A stretch of 64,000 bases of DNA from Cristatella mucedo (lineage: Eukaryota; Bryozoa; Phylactolaemata; Cristatellidae). The DNA lies in the NCBI GenBank assembly GCA_009760855.2, contig WPIO01000001.1, positions 19,435,501 through 19,499,500 on the forward strand, given 5' to 3'. The position numbers and the translations under genes were made by a program. The notes below the pieces were generated by a model. That model was not told where the DNA came from, ran no database searches, and saw nothing but the letters and a program-made list of their open reading frames with translations. Below, piece after piece: positions 53,600 through 64,000 of the stretch (its first letter is position 1; every line of letters starts with the position of its first letter).

Positions 53600-54087
53600 T
53601 GTAGTTCGTATGTACGTTTGTATGTATGTATTGTATGCCGGCTCCTGACTTGTGACCGTAAGGTCAAGGGGAGCGTGTAGTTCGCATGTATGTATCGTAT
53701 GCAGGCTCCTCTGATAAGCTACTGTGAGCTGTTAGAAGCACCACCGAGAGGGGCCGGTGCACAGCTGGGGTCCGCCTGTGATGTGGTATGGACAGAGGCC
53801 AGTAACCAGCTGGTGGCCAGATGGTGGATTCACCATCAGGGTCGGCCAGTGCACTGCTGTGATCCGCCTTTGATGTGGCATGGACCAGCTGGTGGCCAGA
53901 TGGTGGATTCACCATCAGGGTTGGCCGGTGCACAGTTGTGGTCGATGAGTCATCGGAGTCGACCAGGGGAGGGGAGTCGTGTGAGGGCAGGGGCTGAGGG
54001 AAGCCGTGCGCTCTGGGGCTCCGTGTGCTGGGAATAAACTGTCGGTGTTAGGCATCGGCTGGCTCTCTACTGTGCAACCAAACTACA
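53600..54087 (+). repeat. 3' LTR, 488 bp, complete
   Basis: It starts TGTAGTT and ends AACTACA. Inside are two imperfect direct repeats: GTGTAGTTCG-to-GGCTCCT near the start, and an approximately 80-bp unit with CCAGCTGGTGGCCAGATGG near 53806 and 53885. AATAAA at about 54033 is a likely polyadenylation signal in R. Confidence 0.88.
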
Positions 54088-54092
54088 ACCAG
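54088..54092. repeat. Target-site duplication, right copy (ACCAG)
   Basis: Identical to 49469-49473. It defines the outer boundary of the insertion and shows that both ends of the element are original. Confidence 0.85.
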
Positions 54093-54287
54093 TACATAGG
54101 TCTTATTGTCATTACATTTGGGAATGTTTTCTTCCATCTAAGTGTAGATGCCAGCATTACAGGCAGTAGTAGAATAAAGAGAGCTTGACAAGTTGGAAGG
54201 ATGGCGGCGATTAAAGCAAAGATTCAGATGCATTCCGTTCACCTAGAAGAGACAGCCTAGATTATGTTTTGCGACCACATCGGCAAG

Positions 54288-54645
<358 letters not shown>

Positions 54646-54649
54646 GTAT

Positions 54650-54905
54650 ATATTGTGAAACGAAGCGGACCAAGCAGAGAGCCCCGAGGTGCGCCTCACT
54701 TGATTGGCTCATCGGATGACTGTTGCCATCGATGTACTATAGATATACTGTACACATCAATGCTCTAAAATCTCTTACCCAGATAAGACTTCAACCATTC
54801 CAATGTAATTTCAGTGTTTCCACCGTGAAACGGGCGGCTCTCGAAATTGACTTGGTTATCAAGAGTGTCATAAACTGCTAAGCAATAGATGAATATATAT
54901 AGGCC
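54650..54905 (-). mobile_element. Diverged LINE RT fragment
   Basis: On the - strand it gives Y-D-T-L-D-N-Q, T-L-E-W-L-K-S-Y-L-G-K-R and G-A-P-R-G-S-L-L-G-P in the right order, the three successive RT blocks around F-D-T-V-D-H and P-Q-G-S-x-L-G-P. It is not close to family A or B copies here. Stops interrupt it. Confidence 0.7.
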
Positions 54906-55349
54906 TAGAAGAGCCATTGAGAATGATGTTGATATTTGGGTGGAACTAAGCTTGAGTTCTGACATTGCTGGCATGTTGGATTTGAGGGTCCACCCAAGCT
55001 TTGATTACAAACATTCTCAAGACATAAGGTTAAATAGTTTCCCCATTTACGATTGCTTTGAAGTGATTAGCCTAATAAGTAGTTTTACGGCTAACATCGT
55101 TTTGCTGCATCCAAAGCTCTTGGACGCTTCTCGTACTACCTTGTAAATAAAAATAAATATGCCTAATCAGCACTTCTACTCTGTTTGAAGAGATTGTACG
55201 AGCACAGGATCAGTTCAAATAGTTTTGCTTAATCGGTACGTTTGAAAGTTGGGATACAACCCGCCATATCGCCTACGTCAGACAGTCTGCCGTCGGCCAA
55301 GAAGACTGACAGAATATTAGCTAACTAGAGTTATCTTAACATTGTATCC

Positions 55350-55500
55350 GAGCTGGCTTGGCCCAGTGGTTATGGTGGTCGTCCCAACTGCGATCTGGCC
55401 AAGGTAGTGGACTCGAGCCCCATGGCTTTTGTGAAGCACCTCAATATAGAGATTAAGCCCTCTTAGATTGCTATACAAAGTAATTCTATTAATATTTCAC
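55350..55500 (+). mobile_element. SINE S1, + copy, with best-preserved A box
   Basis: TTGGCCCAGTGGTTATGG is a near-consensus A box and GTGGACTCGAGCCCC a B box. It ends with CAATATAGAGATTAAGCCCTCTTAGATTGCTATAC and an ATT tail. Confidence 0.8.
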
Positions 55501-56274
55501 AGCGCCGAACTACTTTCAGATATAATCACAGCTAGCGTACTTCAATTCTAGAAATAAATATTTAAGATTGCTGCTCTTACTGAAGCAGGATTACTCTGAA
55601 TAAGCGCCCAATTCAGTAAGTATCAAGCTGCCTAGTAAATCAAAGTGTTGTTCCAATTAAGCATCTACATAGATCCTAGCCAAGAAAATATATTTTCCAA
55701 TGATGTGCTTAGTTCACGTGTACCTTGGCTTCCGCTTCGAGTCACCTACGGTTGAGGACACGTCGAAAAAGACACACATACAATAAAAATTGCTGTTCAT
55801 GTTGATTGCTGGAATTGTTTTTTCTTTAGTGACACCCTTCTTCGGTCTAATCCCTCGAACGTCAGAAGGCGCCTATGCACGCTGCAGTGCTGCAAATATG
55901 AGTATTTTATATCCACTCTCAACTCACAATATTTGTTTAAATTAGTTATTAGCTTGTGGTCTTTCAAGGCATTTCTGATCTTTGCAACGTGTGGAGAAGA
56001 CTCTTTGCTTGCTGCCATTGAAAAGCAGACGGTATTGAACTTGCAGAATGTCAAGTACTCTGGATTCGTACAATTGCACCATTATAGATAGCAGACAAAA
56101 TAACAGGAATACAGAGATTTTTATCACAGGCCGACAGAAGGGATCACACTCACTGCAGCGTTGCTATGCAGTTACGCCTAATAGAGCAAACTGAGTGCTA
56201 GGCAATCTCGGGAAGGCAATAAGATTTTGCCATGCACCGGTGGCATGAGAGAGAATCAGCTTAGAGTCTTTCTA

Positions 56275-56918
56275 TTACCGCCTTCGCTTCGGATTTGGCC
56301 GCCCTAGACCATTTTCAACTGCTTTGTTGTTTGTGGGCTGATTCGCTCTCTGAGCTCTGTCATTGGAACCCATGGTTGCCGTTGTAGTCTCGCTACTGGC
56401 TGGCATGACAGCTTTCCCAGTCATTTCCTTAAGCTTCTCAGTTTCCTTAAGCGACTGACATCCACTGAGATTGACTGACGATGCTTCATTTGAGAATCTC
56501 GCAGTTTCCGTCTGCCTAGCGAGCGAGTCGTTATGGTCAGCTAGTGATCCCACCGGTGGAGTCTGCTTCACAGGCTCTGCAGAGCCGGCCGCGGCTGACT
56601 TTGCATTTCCGGATTCCAGCAGTGCAGTTGGAGCGGCAGAGCTAGTTTCGTCGACGCGGATCGTCGTGCACGGCAGAGCTCTGGCAATTGCCTTGGCAGT
56701 TGCCCTCGGTCGTTGCACTCTCCCAGCTGGGCTTGAGGTTGTCATGCTGATGGACGCGGACAGTGCAATCTACACGATCAAGCAAATGTTCAGCTCAGGA
56801 CTGGATAGTAGGCTCGATGCATTTGGAGTTAAAAACAGCACTTTGCTGAACTCTGAAGCTTTAGAGCATTTCAACTTACCGCGACTGCAAAGATGTAGAA
56901 GAATCTAGCCCAGACCAT
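56275..56918 (-). CDS. Small predicted secreted protein, two exons, 177 residues
   Basis: Predicted complement of join(56275-56769, 56880-56918). Exon 1 runs from ATG at 56918 (context ACAATGG) to 56880 and encodes M-V-W-A-R-F-F-Y-I-F-A-V-A. The donor is GTAAGT at 56879 and the acceptor GATCGTGTAG ends at 56770; both sides are phase 0 and the intron is 110 nt. Exon 2 begins I-A-L-S-A-S, so splicing completes a typical signal peptide with likely cleavage near residues 19-22. The mature part is rich in S, T, A, N and E, has only two Cys, contains no domain I recognise, and ends in G-R-P-N-P-K-R-R-R followed by TAA. A secreted, intrinsically disordered protein is the simplest reading. The basic C-terminus could instead be a nuclear signal if the N-terminus is not a signal peptide. 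No canonical AATAAA was seen close downstream. Confidence 0.6.
56880..56918 (-). CDS. Exon 1 of the small secreted-protein gene
   Basis: Thirteen codons from ATG (A at -3, G at +4) to GCG, then donor GTAAGTTG. It codes the n-region and first half of the hydrophobic core of the signal peptide. Confidence 0.58.
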
Positions 56919-56999
56919 TGTGCGACGCTGGAGAACGGTGGCAATACTTCCTTTACTACACAAGGATCTCGTGGCTCTCTGTAACCTTCCCTGTCAGTC

Positions 57000-57015
57000 T
57001 TCGCTTATATTAGCC
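57000..57015 (-). promoter_or_regulatory. TATA-like box of the small secreted-protein gene
   Basis: On the - strand the sequence reads CTAATATAAGCG about 90 bases before the ATG at 56918. That places a start site roughly 60 bases upstream of the ATG, a normal short 5' UTR. The call is based on sequence and position only. Confidence 0.4.
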
Positions 57016-57019
57016 AGCG

Positions 57020-59450
57020 AAACTTGAGTGGGACGAGGAAGTAGCCCAATAAACAGGACATGATCAGGTAAGGGGTCTGCTTCAATTGAATCTGAGTCAG
57101 TAATTGGTCGGCCTTGGTACTCGGTCTCTCAGTAATTGGTCGGCCTTGCACAGCTTCGATCGTCACCAAACAAGAACTAGTTTTATTTAGAAATACCCAG
57201 ATAATTGAAGCAAGGTCGTGTAAAGCCCAGTTTTCAATTGGGAGATTGGCTGATGCCTTCTACCAGCCGAGCCAGTAGGATGCACCCACTTTTGCATGGC
57301 ATCGATCGACAGAGTGCGGCGAAACCCTATATTTTGTCTACAGGAACGTTGCCCGATTTAGGTCAAAGGGCACGTAAGTGATAACAGTAGGAAGGTTTCA
57401 CGGTGCCCAGAGTAGGGGTCGATGTAGGGAAGAAACGTGGTCCGAGATTCTTGTGCCAATTAAGATTTGCTGCTGCTCGAAACTTTAATTTAGCGGCAAT
57501 CTTGGTGCTCAGATTCGGAAGTTGAGTGCAGCTTTCAAATAAGATTCTTCAAATGTACACAAAAAGTGACTTAGGTGTGATCCGTATAAAAGGCATGACC
57601 GTAAGAAGTACCGTGCCTAGAAAGGCAGAGATTGCCGGGCAGGTCTATTGCTCATGGAGGACCAGTAGCTGCAACTCAAGTTACAAGACTGTGTATGCTA
57701 TGACTGTGCTAGAAAGTCACAGACCACTGTGCATAGGTGCACCTGTGCAGAACGGTCTGCGGTTTTCTGCAAAGTGAAAGCTGTGCAATCGTCTGCTTTT
57801 TTTTATTATTTCCCAAGCCAATTATAAAAAAAAACGAATAAAAGCTCTCTTTGATTCATTAATTGTGAGATCATTTGATTACAAGCAAAGTATGGCTGAT
57901 TTGAAGGCATCTTTTCTAATGCAACACAAAAGCAGGAACTGCTACAATCTCTCCTGCAATACCCGTTGACGATTATAATTGTCTGTTTTGGGACCCAGAA
58001 CTCGTTAGCCATGTCGACAAACACAAGCACCTTTCAGAGCACCTATTTTCAGAAGCCCTCGAAGCTGGCAGTGTGGAAGAAAGTGATACTTCTCAGTGAG
58101 CTTCATGTCTGATCTGCAGTATAAAATAATTCTCAATAAGCTTTTTGACCGGTTTAGATTAAGTTATTTTAACAATTCATACTTTATCTCTCGCCGATGT
58201 AATGGCAAAGAAAAATCTGGACTTTCATTTGTATACGGATGAAGCTCAACCGTACATGTGCTTTGATCCATTCAGCCGGGTTTCCATCATCTCAAACTCA
58301 CTCCGCTCATTTAGGGATGCATTTCTAACTTTCGCATTTGTTTGAAAGGAAACTCTATCAAATTTAGTTCTCAGTTTGACTGATTTCTCTACTCTGCGAA
58401 ATATCGGGGACATTTAATATTCAGCAATTTAATTTTAATGACTGGTAAGAAATACTGAACAATTTTCGAGATTGCAGTCCTATTTCCGTAGGCAATTAAA
58501 AGCAGTCAATAGCTAATATTAGCCAGTAATAGCCAAGAGCCAATATTTCTAAGGAATTAGTAGTTATGCAGTATGCAGGTATCTTCAGTTCATCTTTTCT
58601 AAAAAAAATAGTGCAATAGTTTCAAGGTTACAGCCCTGTTTGCGAAGACAGTCAATACCTGACTCACTAGCTTTTCATTTTTAGATTAGATTTGTATAAC
58701 ACGTCTGAGCCTGTGTTCAAGATTCTTCGAAATGTCAAAGATCTTTACGAAGTTGTGGAGATTTTTTAGAAGTTACCTCAAGCAAAATGTATCTGTATTG
58801 ATGCTCACACTGTGTATTTCGTCTTGGAAAAGCTGGCAAATTTAACCAAGGCACTAACAATACAAGGCCACCAGAGCACCCCATTCACAAGGGTACACTT
58901 GCAGAGTGTCAACGAGGATCATGTTTGGACTTGAGTGTCTTACATGGGCCAAACGATCCCTCGCCAGTAAGCAGTTACCTGGAACAAGAAGGCTAAGGTT
59001 ACCTCTCGCCAGATGCTGTAGACTAGTGACGCATTCTTACAGCCGGTCACTTACGTGGACGAAACTCCGTGGGTTTCGCTTCCATACACATTAATATATA
59101 TATATATATATTAATATACAATTCGTTTAACATTTCTGACGACAAAGACCATAGCCAAGAATTAGTGTGGGCTACATATACACCATGGTGCATAATAAGA
59201 ATTAACTTACATGAATGCCACAGTCCACATTCTTTTTCCTGGCAGCTTAATAGGAAGATCAGTTTCTTCTCCTTCCGTATACGCAAGGTAAGTCTATGAA
59301 ACTGTGAGGAAAGTTGCCAGAGGTCTTAAAAAAGTTTCATCACTGTGGCCAGAGTTATGCTATAGGCTGGAATAGAAGTTGCCTGTACTAATAACTGGCT
59401 TGTATGGCATCAATTAGCATCCAGGCGCTTTGCAACTCTCTGCAAAAGAA
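57020..59450. other. No feature recognised
   Basis: AT-rich upstream region of the small - strand gene. A TTGGTCGGCCTTG unit is directly repeated at 57107 and 57137. A short AT array lies at 59093-59112. Confidence 0.45.
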
Positions 59451-59454
59451 TGAA

Positions 59455-59765
59455 TAGCCCTGAGTATTAATAACGTTCACGGTATGCGTTTTTAGCTGAG
59501 ATTCAGATGTAAAATTATTTTAGCTGGTGATAGAAATTAAAAGCGAGCTCCAGAATTTCGGTGCCACCGCACGGAAGGTCCGATCAGCACTTGCTGCCAG
59601 GAATGGCGGTACGACGTGGCAGCCGAGAAGTCGATGGTGCAAAAGCACACTGGGAGGGCAAGCACGTCAGAGCTCGGCAGGCTGGTGGCTGCAAGGGAAG
59701 CGGGCTAAGCTAGAGAGAGAATATTAATCATTCCGATACTTGACCAGGAGCAAGTAAAGCTCACA
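59455..59765 (-). mobile_element. LINE coding-end fragment (family A related)
   Basis: The - strand encodes R-T-F-R-A-V-A-P-K-F-W-S-S-L, the block equivalent to S-F-S-S-A-G-P-R-L-W-N-S-L. No tail follows on its left. Confidence 0.6.
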
Positions 59766-59839
59766 TCGAGTTAGTACGATGTGGCAGCCAATTTTGGTTG
59801 ATAATGGTGAAGGTAGAAACAGCACATTTTATGAAATGA

Positions 59840-60240
59840 TTATACTAAATTTGCTAGGGCGCCCTCAGAGAACCTACTCTCTTTCTTGGCACTTAAAAAT
59901 TACTGACTAAAGAGGCATAAGTCAAAGGGAAGCCACTGAGCAAGCATCTAGTTAAGGCTTGAGCAGCTTATTTAAAAGATTTTTCTCTATAGTCGCAGAG
60001 CGGTTCGAAGAGGGCACGTGAATATGGGATAGAACAACGCATTCAATTTATCTGAATGGTCCGATCCGTAGGGGGCACCATAGTTAATAGCCGTAGATCA
60101 AACTTGCTTAATAAGTTAGAGCTAAATCGAATCGAGAGATCATATATGTTGGAACATTGGCAGAGGAATGATGCAGATGCAGCTGAGTTCTCATCCAGAG
60201 ACACCGAATTTGAAGGGAAATGCTAAATTAAAGCCGTGAC
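59840..60240 (-). mobile_element. LINE family A, old copy with tail
   Basis: GGGCGCCCTCAGAGAACCTACTCTCTTTCTTGGCAC at 59855-59895 is the hairpin tail on the - strand. The sequence up to about 60240 follows the family order only weakly. Confidence 0.55.
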
Positions 60241-62170
60241 CAACGTTGAGGTGGCTTCCACGTCATGAAATAGCTAAGCAGCAACCGCGTAACGATCTTA
60301 GTTCAGCGACTTTTGGGTTCTGCACTATTGCATACAGGTATTCCAACAGCATCAGGAACACGGCAGGAGTAAAGAGCTCGCATATCTTTGCGAAGCAAGG
60401 CCATCTACAAATATAGACATCTATTCGTCAGCAATGTCTGGTTACAGGTTCTCAAAAGCGGCTATATCGTACACGACCGGTTCCGTGACCTAGAGCTCAA
60501 ATCAGCTCAAGCACAAACTCTTTGTTAGGCTCCAACTTGAAATGTCACCGAGAATGTTCCACACAGGTCTGATTCTTTGCTGTCACTGTTGCTATCTTGA
60601 ATTGATCTTCTTTGCCAGCAGTCATCGCACCAACGAGCTTGACTTCGAAGCTTCTCCAGAACTTTTCACTTTGTATAAGTTCTAGTTGTCAGCACTTCAC
60701 TTGGCTGGCGACAGAAGAGTGTCTTTGGCCGTAGTGCTATTTTAATAGATACTGAAGTGATCTCTCACTCGAAAATGATTAGTGCACACATCACAGGGAA
60801 GACCAAGCCTCCACGCATCATTGCACGAGTCACTGCGACCTAGTATTATCTTGGTCACTACTAGTGGTGCCTAGGCAATCTAGTCTTATTTTCTTTTATT
60901 TCAGTTAGACAGTCTATAGGGTATGATAGGCAACGTCTGGTGTCCAAAGTATCTTAAATGCATGAACTTACTAACAGAATTTTCAAAACGATCGCATTAA
61001 GCAGTTTAGTTACTGCGAATCAGAACAATAAGTTCAGTGCATTGGCTTAGGTAGCAAGCCGACTCAGTACTTAGCACGATCGTAATCGCTCGACGTTGGT
61101 CGAGATTCGGGTTAAAAATGATGGCGTCGCTTTCTCGAGGTTGCTACTACTCACAGACGGTTTGAGCAACATTGCGGTAGCTTAATTGTATAGCCTGTAA
61201 TAAACAGTGGAGCTAAAACGTTGAAAGTAAGCTGAGCTGGTTAGTAAGTAAGCTGAGCTGGCAGACAAGTCGAAAGGTCGAAAGTAAGCGTCGAAAGTAA
61301 GCTCAGCTAAAACGTCGAAGTTGTGCATTAGGACGGCAGCATCGGGCAATGAAGCCGTTGCTGAGCTAGTCTCTGCGGGTTTTTTCTGTAGTTTAGATCT
61401 GTAGTGTAGCTCTACGGTGTAGCTCAATGGTGTAACTCTGTGGGAAACTGGCATTGGCGTTAAAATAAGTGCCTGTCAAAAACTGCTTGCATGGGCTAGG
61501 GTTATTGTTTCTCACATCCAATGTAATTCATTGTAGCCTCTAGAGATAGACTTTGATTAATGCTCTCCTAAATGGATACAGTGAAAATAGAGGCTTGTGT
61601 GAAAGCTATTTATTTCTATTTAGAGGAGACCAATAGTGGCAGGAGTTAAGCGCCGATTTCTTGGGTTCAGACAAAATACGGGGGAGTAAATCCACCAAGT
61701 AGCTGGTAATCGTACGTTGCTAGTATCAAGCTTATCATCCATAATTGACAGTTTACTTGCTTGGCAATTAGTCTCCAATGGTTTTTAAAGTTACGAAAGT
61801 TGCAAAACCCTGTGTATATAATTTTTTGGAATTCCCATTCAACAGTAATTTCAAATACTTTAAGAGGTAGCACTCGCATCTAAGGAGCATTTAGCAGCAT
61901 TGTCATGTAGTCTTGACAATGTGATTATCGTGAAGGCTGAGGTCACTTTTGGCCGAGATCCATACAGAGAAATATCAGTGATCAGCTGCCATATATCCGC
62001 ATGTATTTTCCCGTAAAATATCTTTTGTTCTAGCTGAATGAATTCATAGTGGTGAAAACGCAATTCAAATCTCTGAGAGCTGACTTCTACTAAAACACAG
62101 TTACTGCAATGCCCTAGCGTTGGCTACAAAATTCTAAATTTATATGCGTTCAGAGGAATAAAAGTCCCCC
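60240..62170. other. No feature recognised; local short repeats
   Basis: At 61220-61320 the motif GTAAGCTGAGCTGG and AAACGTCGAA/AAAGTCGAA-like units recur several times, and at 61395-61440 GTGTAGCTC recurs. No gene is evident. Confidence 0.45.
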
Positions 62171-62174
62171 GGAG

Positions 62175-62202
62175 AGAGAGAGCGAGAGAGAGAGAGAGAG
62201 AG
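62175..62202. repeat. Short (GA)n tract
   Basis: About 28 bases, one GC interruption. Confidence 0.9.
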
Positions 62203-62390
62203 AATGCGTCAATCGATGATGCTCTGATCACTCAAATAAAGAGATTGAAAGCAGAAATGTGTTACTTTTACTGAAGACAGATTGAGTGTTCGAGTTCATG
62301 GTGGCTACTTTTTGCCTGCTTCTACTGAGTTAGTGGCACACAATGAGCAGGGTCGTCGCTAAATCTATTCAAGGATGCACATATGCAATA

Positions 62391-63030
62391 AGAGAGCTAC
62401 ATTTGGTGTTCTTCTTGCATACACCGCAGCATTCGCTTTGGCGATGGCCAGCCACCAGCAGCTACCATAAATATCTTCCTCAGACTGTTTACTTTCAGGC
62501 TTCGCTTCCTCTGACACAACGGTTCTTGCCGTAGATACGGCAATCGCTTGCGATGCAGTCTAACTGGACTTTAATCTGGTTTCTCACAGTTTACGACGGA
62601 AGCTGTCTACCGTAACCCGTTTCTCCGTAGGGGCTGATAGCCAACTCATTTTATTGGGCTGCAAATCGTTAAGTTAGTCCATCAATTGTAGGGTGTATTG
62701 GTGTCTTCACCGCTGACTCAGAAATTGCAGCCGTCCGTCCCCCGACCCAGAATAGTCTACACCTAGCCATCGATCATGCTAGCTAGTTCCGTCAGCACTA
62801 GTCGTAGCTCTTGCAGGTGTTTTAAGCCAGTGAAATCTGAGTACGCGGAAGTGCTAAATTCACAGCATATGTCACGTAACGGAGCCATTTCGTAATAGTC
62901 CAAAGCCGTAATTACCCATTTCTGTTTACACTGGAAAACCCTAATAACGAAATAGCGACGTTGCGATCTTAATGCGAATTCAGCAACTCTCAGACTTGAT
63001 CGGCAGCAGCCAGTTCAAGATTGGTTAATT
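62391..63030. repeat. Unclassified dispersed repeat, copy 2
   Basis: Collinear with 4805-5565 (see there). Common blocks include GAGAGCTACATTTGG, GGGGCTGATAGCCAACTCATTTT, CCCAGAATAGTCTACACC, TCAGCACTAGTCGTAGC and CTTGATCGGCAGCAG. Same orientation as copy 1. Confidence 0.6.
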
Positions 63031-63184
63031 TCTGTAACCACGCAGAAGCTTGTCCCCCGACTCTCTACCGGTGGACTGTGTGATGCAGTGCTGCGATGCG
63101 GTTAAAACACAGGCTGCCACAAATGGGTGTCGAAAGCAACAGTTTATTGTGGGCCTGTTAGTAACGGTTACGCGCCGGCGCAAG

Positions 63185-63427
63185 CGCTTTACGCGGCGCG
63201 CACCGGACCAACAGAGTCAAATGTGCGAACTCCCGAAGCCCGACTCTAATAACTACCCTACGCGTTTACGCGGCGCGTACCGGACCGACGGAGTTAACTG
63301 CACGAACTCCTGAAGCCCGAGTATAACCAACCAACTACCCTGTGCGTTTACGCGGCACGTGTCGGTCCGACGGAGTTAACTGCGCGAACTCCCAAAGTCC
63401 GAGTATAACTAACTACCCTATGCGAGC
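63185..63427. repeat. GC-rich tandem repeat, three units of 77-82 bp
   Basis: TTTACGCGGC occurs at 63188, 63265 and 63347, each followed by GCACC/GTACC/GTGTC, GGAGTTAACTGC-like and AACTACCCT blocks. Unit 1 is preceded by the palindromic GCGCCGGCGC. Units differ by point changes and a few indels. Confidence 0.85.
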
Positions 63428-63581
63428 GTCGCTACAGCACCCCAAGATACGAGCGGCTAACTGAGTAGCCGGCAGAAAACAACTGCGCAGTCTAAGTTGC
63501 ACTTAGCTGTCCGTCGCCGTAGGTTCGTCTCTCGTGCTCTCGAAGCGTAGTCTCGCATCGACTAGCAAAGCTGCAGCCCTG

Positions 63582-63775
<194 letters not shown>

Positions 63776-63979
63776 CACTGTTTTAGCGTCTTCCCTAACA
63801 TAAGCAGGCTGCTTAGGATCAAGAGCAATACGGGCAGCACTTTCAGCAAGTACAAGGTCTGACAGATTCCGTATTTCCGTTCTTCTTGGTTCTGGCATTC
63901 CACCAGTCTCTGTATATGTATGGTCATGGATAATTGCACGATTATCAAGATCATTAACGCCTTGGTAGCCTTGTTCCAT
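63776..63979 (-). other. Possible partial exon at the window edge, - strand
   Basis: The - strand frame from 63979 reads M-E-Q-G-Y-Q-G-V-N-D-L-D, then R-N-L-S-D-L-V-L-A-E-S-A-A-R-I-A and D-P-K-Q-P-A-Y-V-R-E-D-A-K before entering the CT tract as E-R-E-R. The composition before the tract looks protein-like, but another frame is also open and nothing is recognised. The true 5' part would be outside the window. Confidence 0.25.
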
Positions 63980-64000
63980 TCTTTGAGCGAACTAAGTTCC

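Larger units (their letters stand above)
49474..54087 (+). mobile_element. LTR retrotransposon (Ty3/gypsy-like), nearly complete, defective
   Basis: The element has a 5' LTR (49474-49878, truncated), gag, pol in protease-RT-RNase H-integrase order and a full 3' LTR (53600-54087). The LTR begins TGTAGTT and ends AACTACA, a perfect 7-bp inverted repeat. The element is flanked by the 5-bp direct repeat ACCAG at 49469-49473 and 54088-54092. The pol order and -1 gag-pol frameshift fit Ty3/gypsy-type elements. By eye the LTRs differ at only two positions over about 405 bp, so insertion looks recent. Pol is interrupted by TAG at 51840 and a frameshift near 53205-53260, so this copy cannot make complete enzymes. 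Confidence 0.9.

Noticed and set aside
55942-56127. - strand frame with a signal-peptide-like start (I-K-I-S-V-F-L-L-F-C-L-L)
   Set aside because: The first codon is GTG, not ATG, and no ATG or good acceptor lies upstream in frame.
56471-56908. 145-codon + strand frame over the small secreted-protein gene
   Set aside because: It overlaps the - strand gene, which has promoter, start context, intron and signal peptide. The + frame has none of these.
63185-63427. CRISPR-like array
   Set aside because: Units are directly joined, diverged and without unique spacers, and the surrounding DNA is animal.

Overview
The window reads as nuclear DNA of an animal, most likely an invertebrate. Genes are split by spliceosomal GT-AG introns, the repeats are CR1/L2-like LINEs, tRNA-derived SINEs and one LTR retrotransposon, and long GA, AT and GT microsatellites are common. 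No operons, tRNA genes, rRNA or CRISPR arrays were seen. I cannot name the species; a lophotrochozoan-like animal is only a guess.

Host genes. The main gene runs on the + strand from 11144 to 41703 as 14 exons whose splice phases all agree (1785 coding nt, 594 residues). It encodes a long coiled-coil protein. It opens with a NEMO/optineurin-like N-terminal helix and ends with a C-x2-C-x12-H-x3-C zinc finger preceded by a conserved E-D-[IM]-R-[KR]-R-H segment, so I call it a NEMO/optineurin-family adaptor. The ubiquitin-binding UBAN core is not recognisable. Exons 8 and 9 are a tandem duplication of 126 nt (42 residues, six heptads). A second, small gene lies on the - strand at 56275-56918: two exons, a TATA-like box, a good start context and a signal peptide whose hydrophobic core is completed only by splicing.

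Mobile DNA. LINE family A (ATT-type tail, RNA-hairpin 3' end) and LINE family B (ACATT-type tail) are scattered as broken copies on both strands, both inside introns of the large gene and outside it. tRNA-derived SINE family S1 ends in a sequence like the LINE-A 3' end, which suggests that it used LINE-A for mobilisation. A second SINE family, S2, has another body. At 49474-54087 an LTR retrotransposon (gag, protease, RT, RNase H, integrase) sits between perfect 5-bp target duplications. It has a textbook -1 frameshift signal at the gag-pol junction, but its pol is broken by a stop and a frameshift, and its 5' LTR lacks the last 82 bp.

Layout: 1-10.9 kb, repeats and unassigned DNA; 11.1-41.7 kb, the coiled-coil gene with repeat-filled introns; 41.7-49.4 kb, 3' flank, SINE and a long LINE-A copy; 49.5-54.1 kb, LTR element; 54.3-54.6 kb, GA tract; 56.3-57.0 kb, small secreted-protein gene; 57-64 kb, LINE remnants, an unclassified dispersed repeat, a GC-rich tandem repeat and a CT tract.
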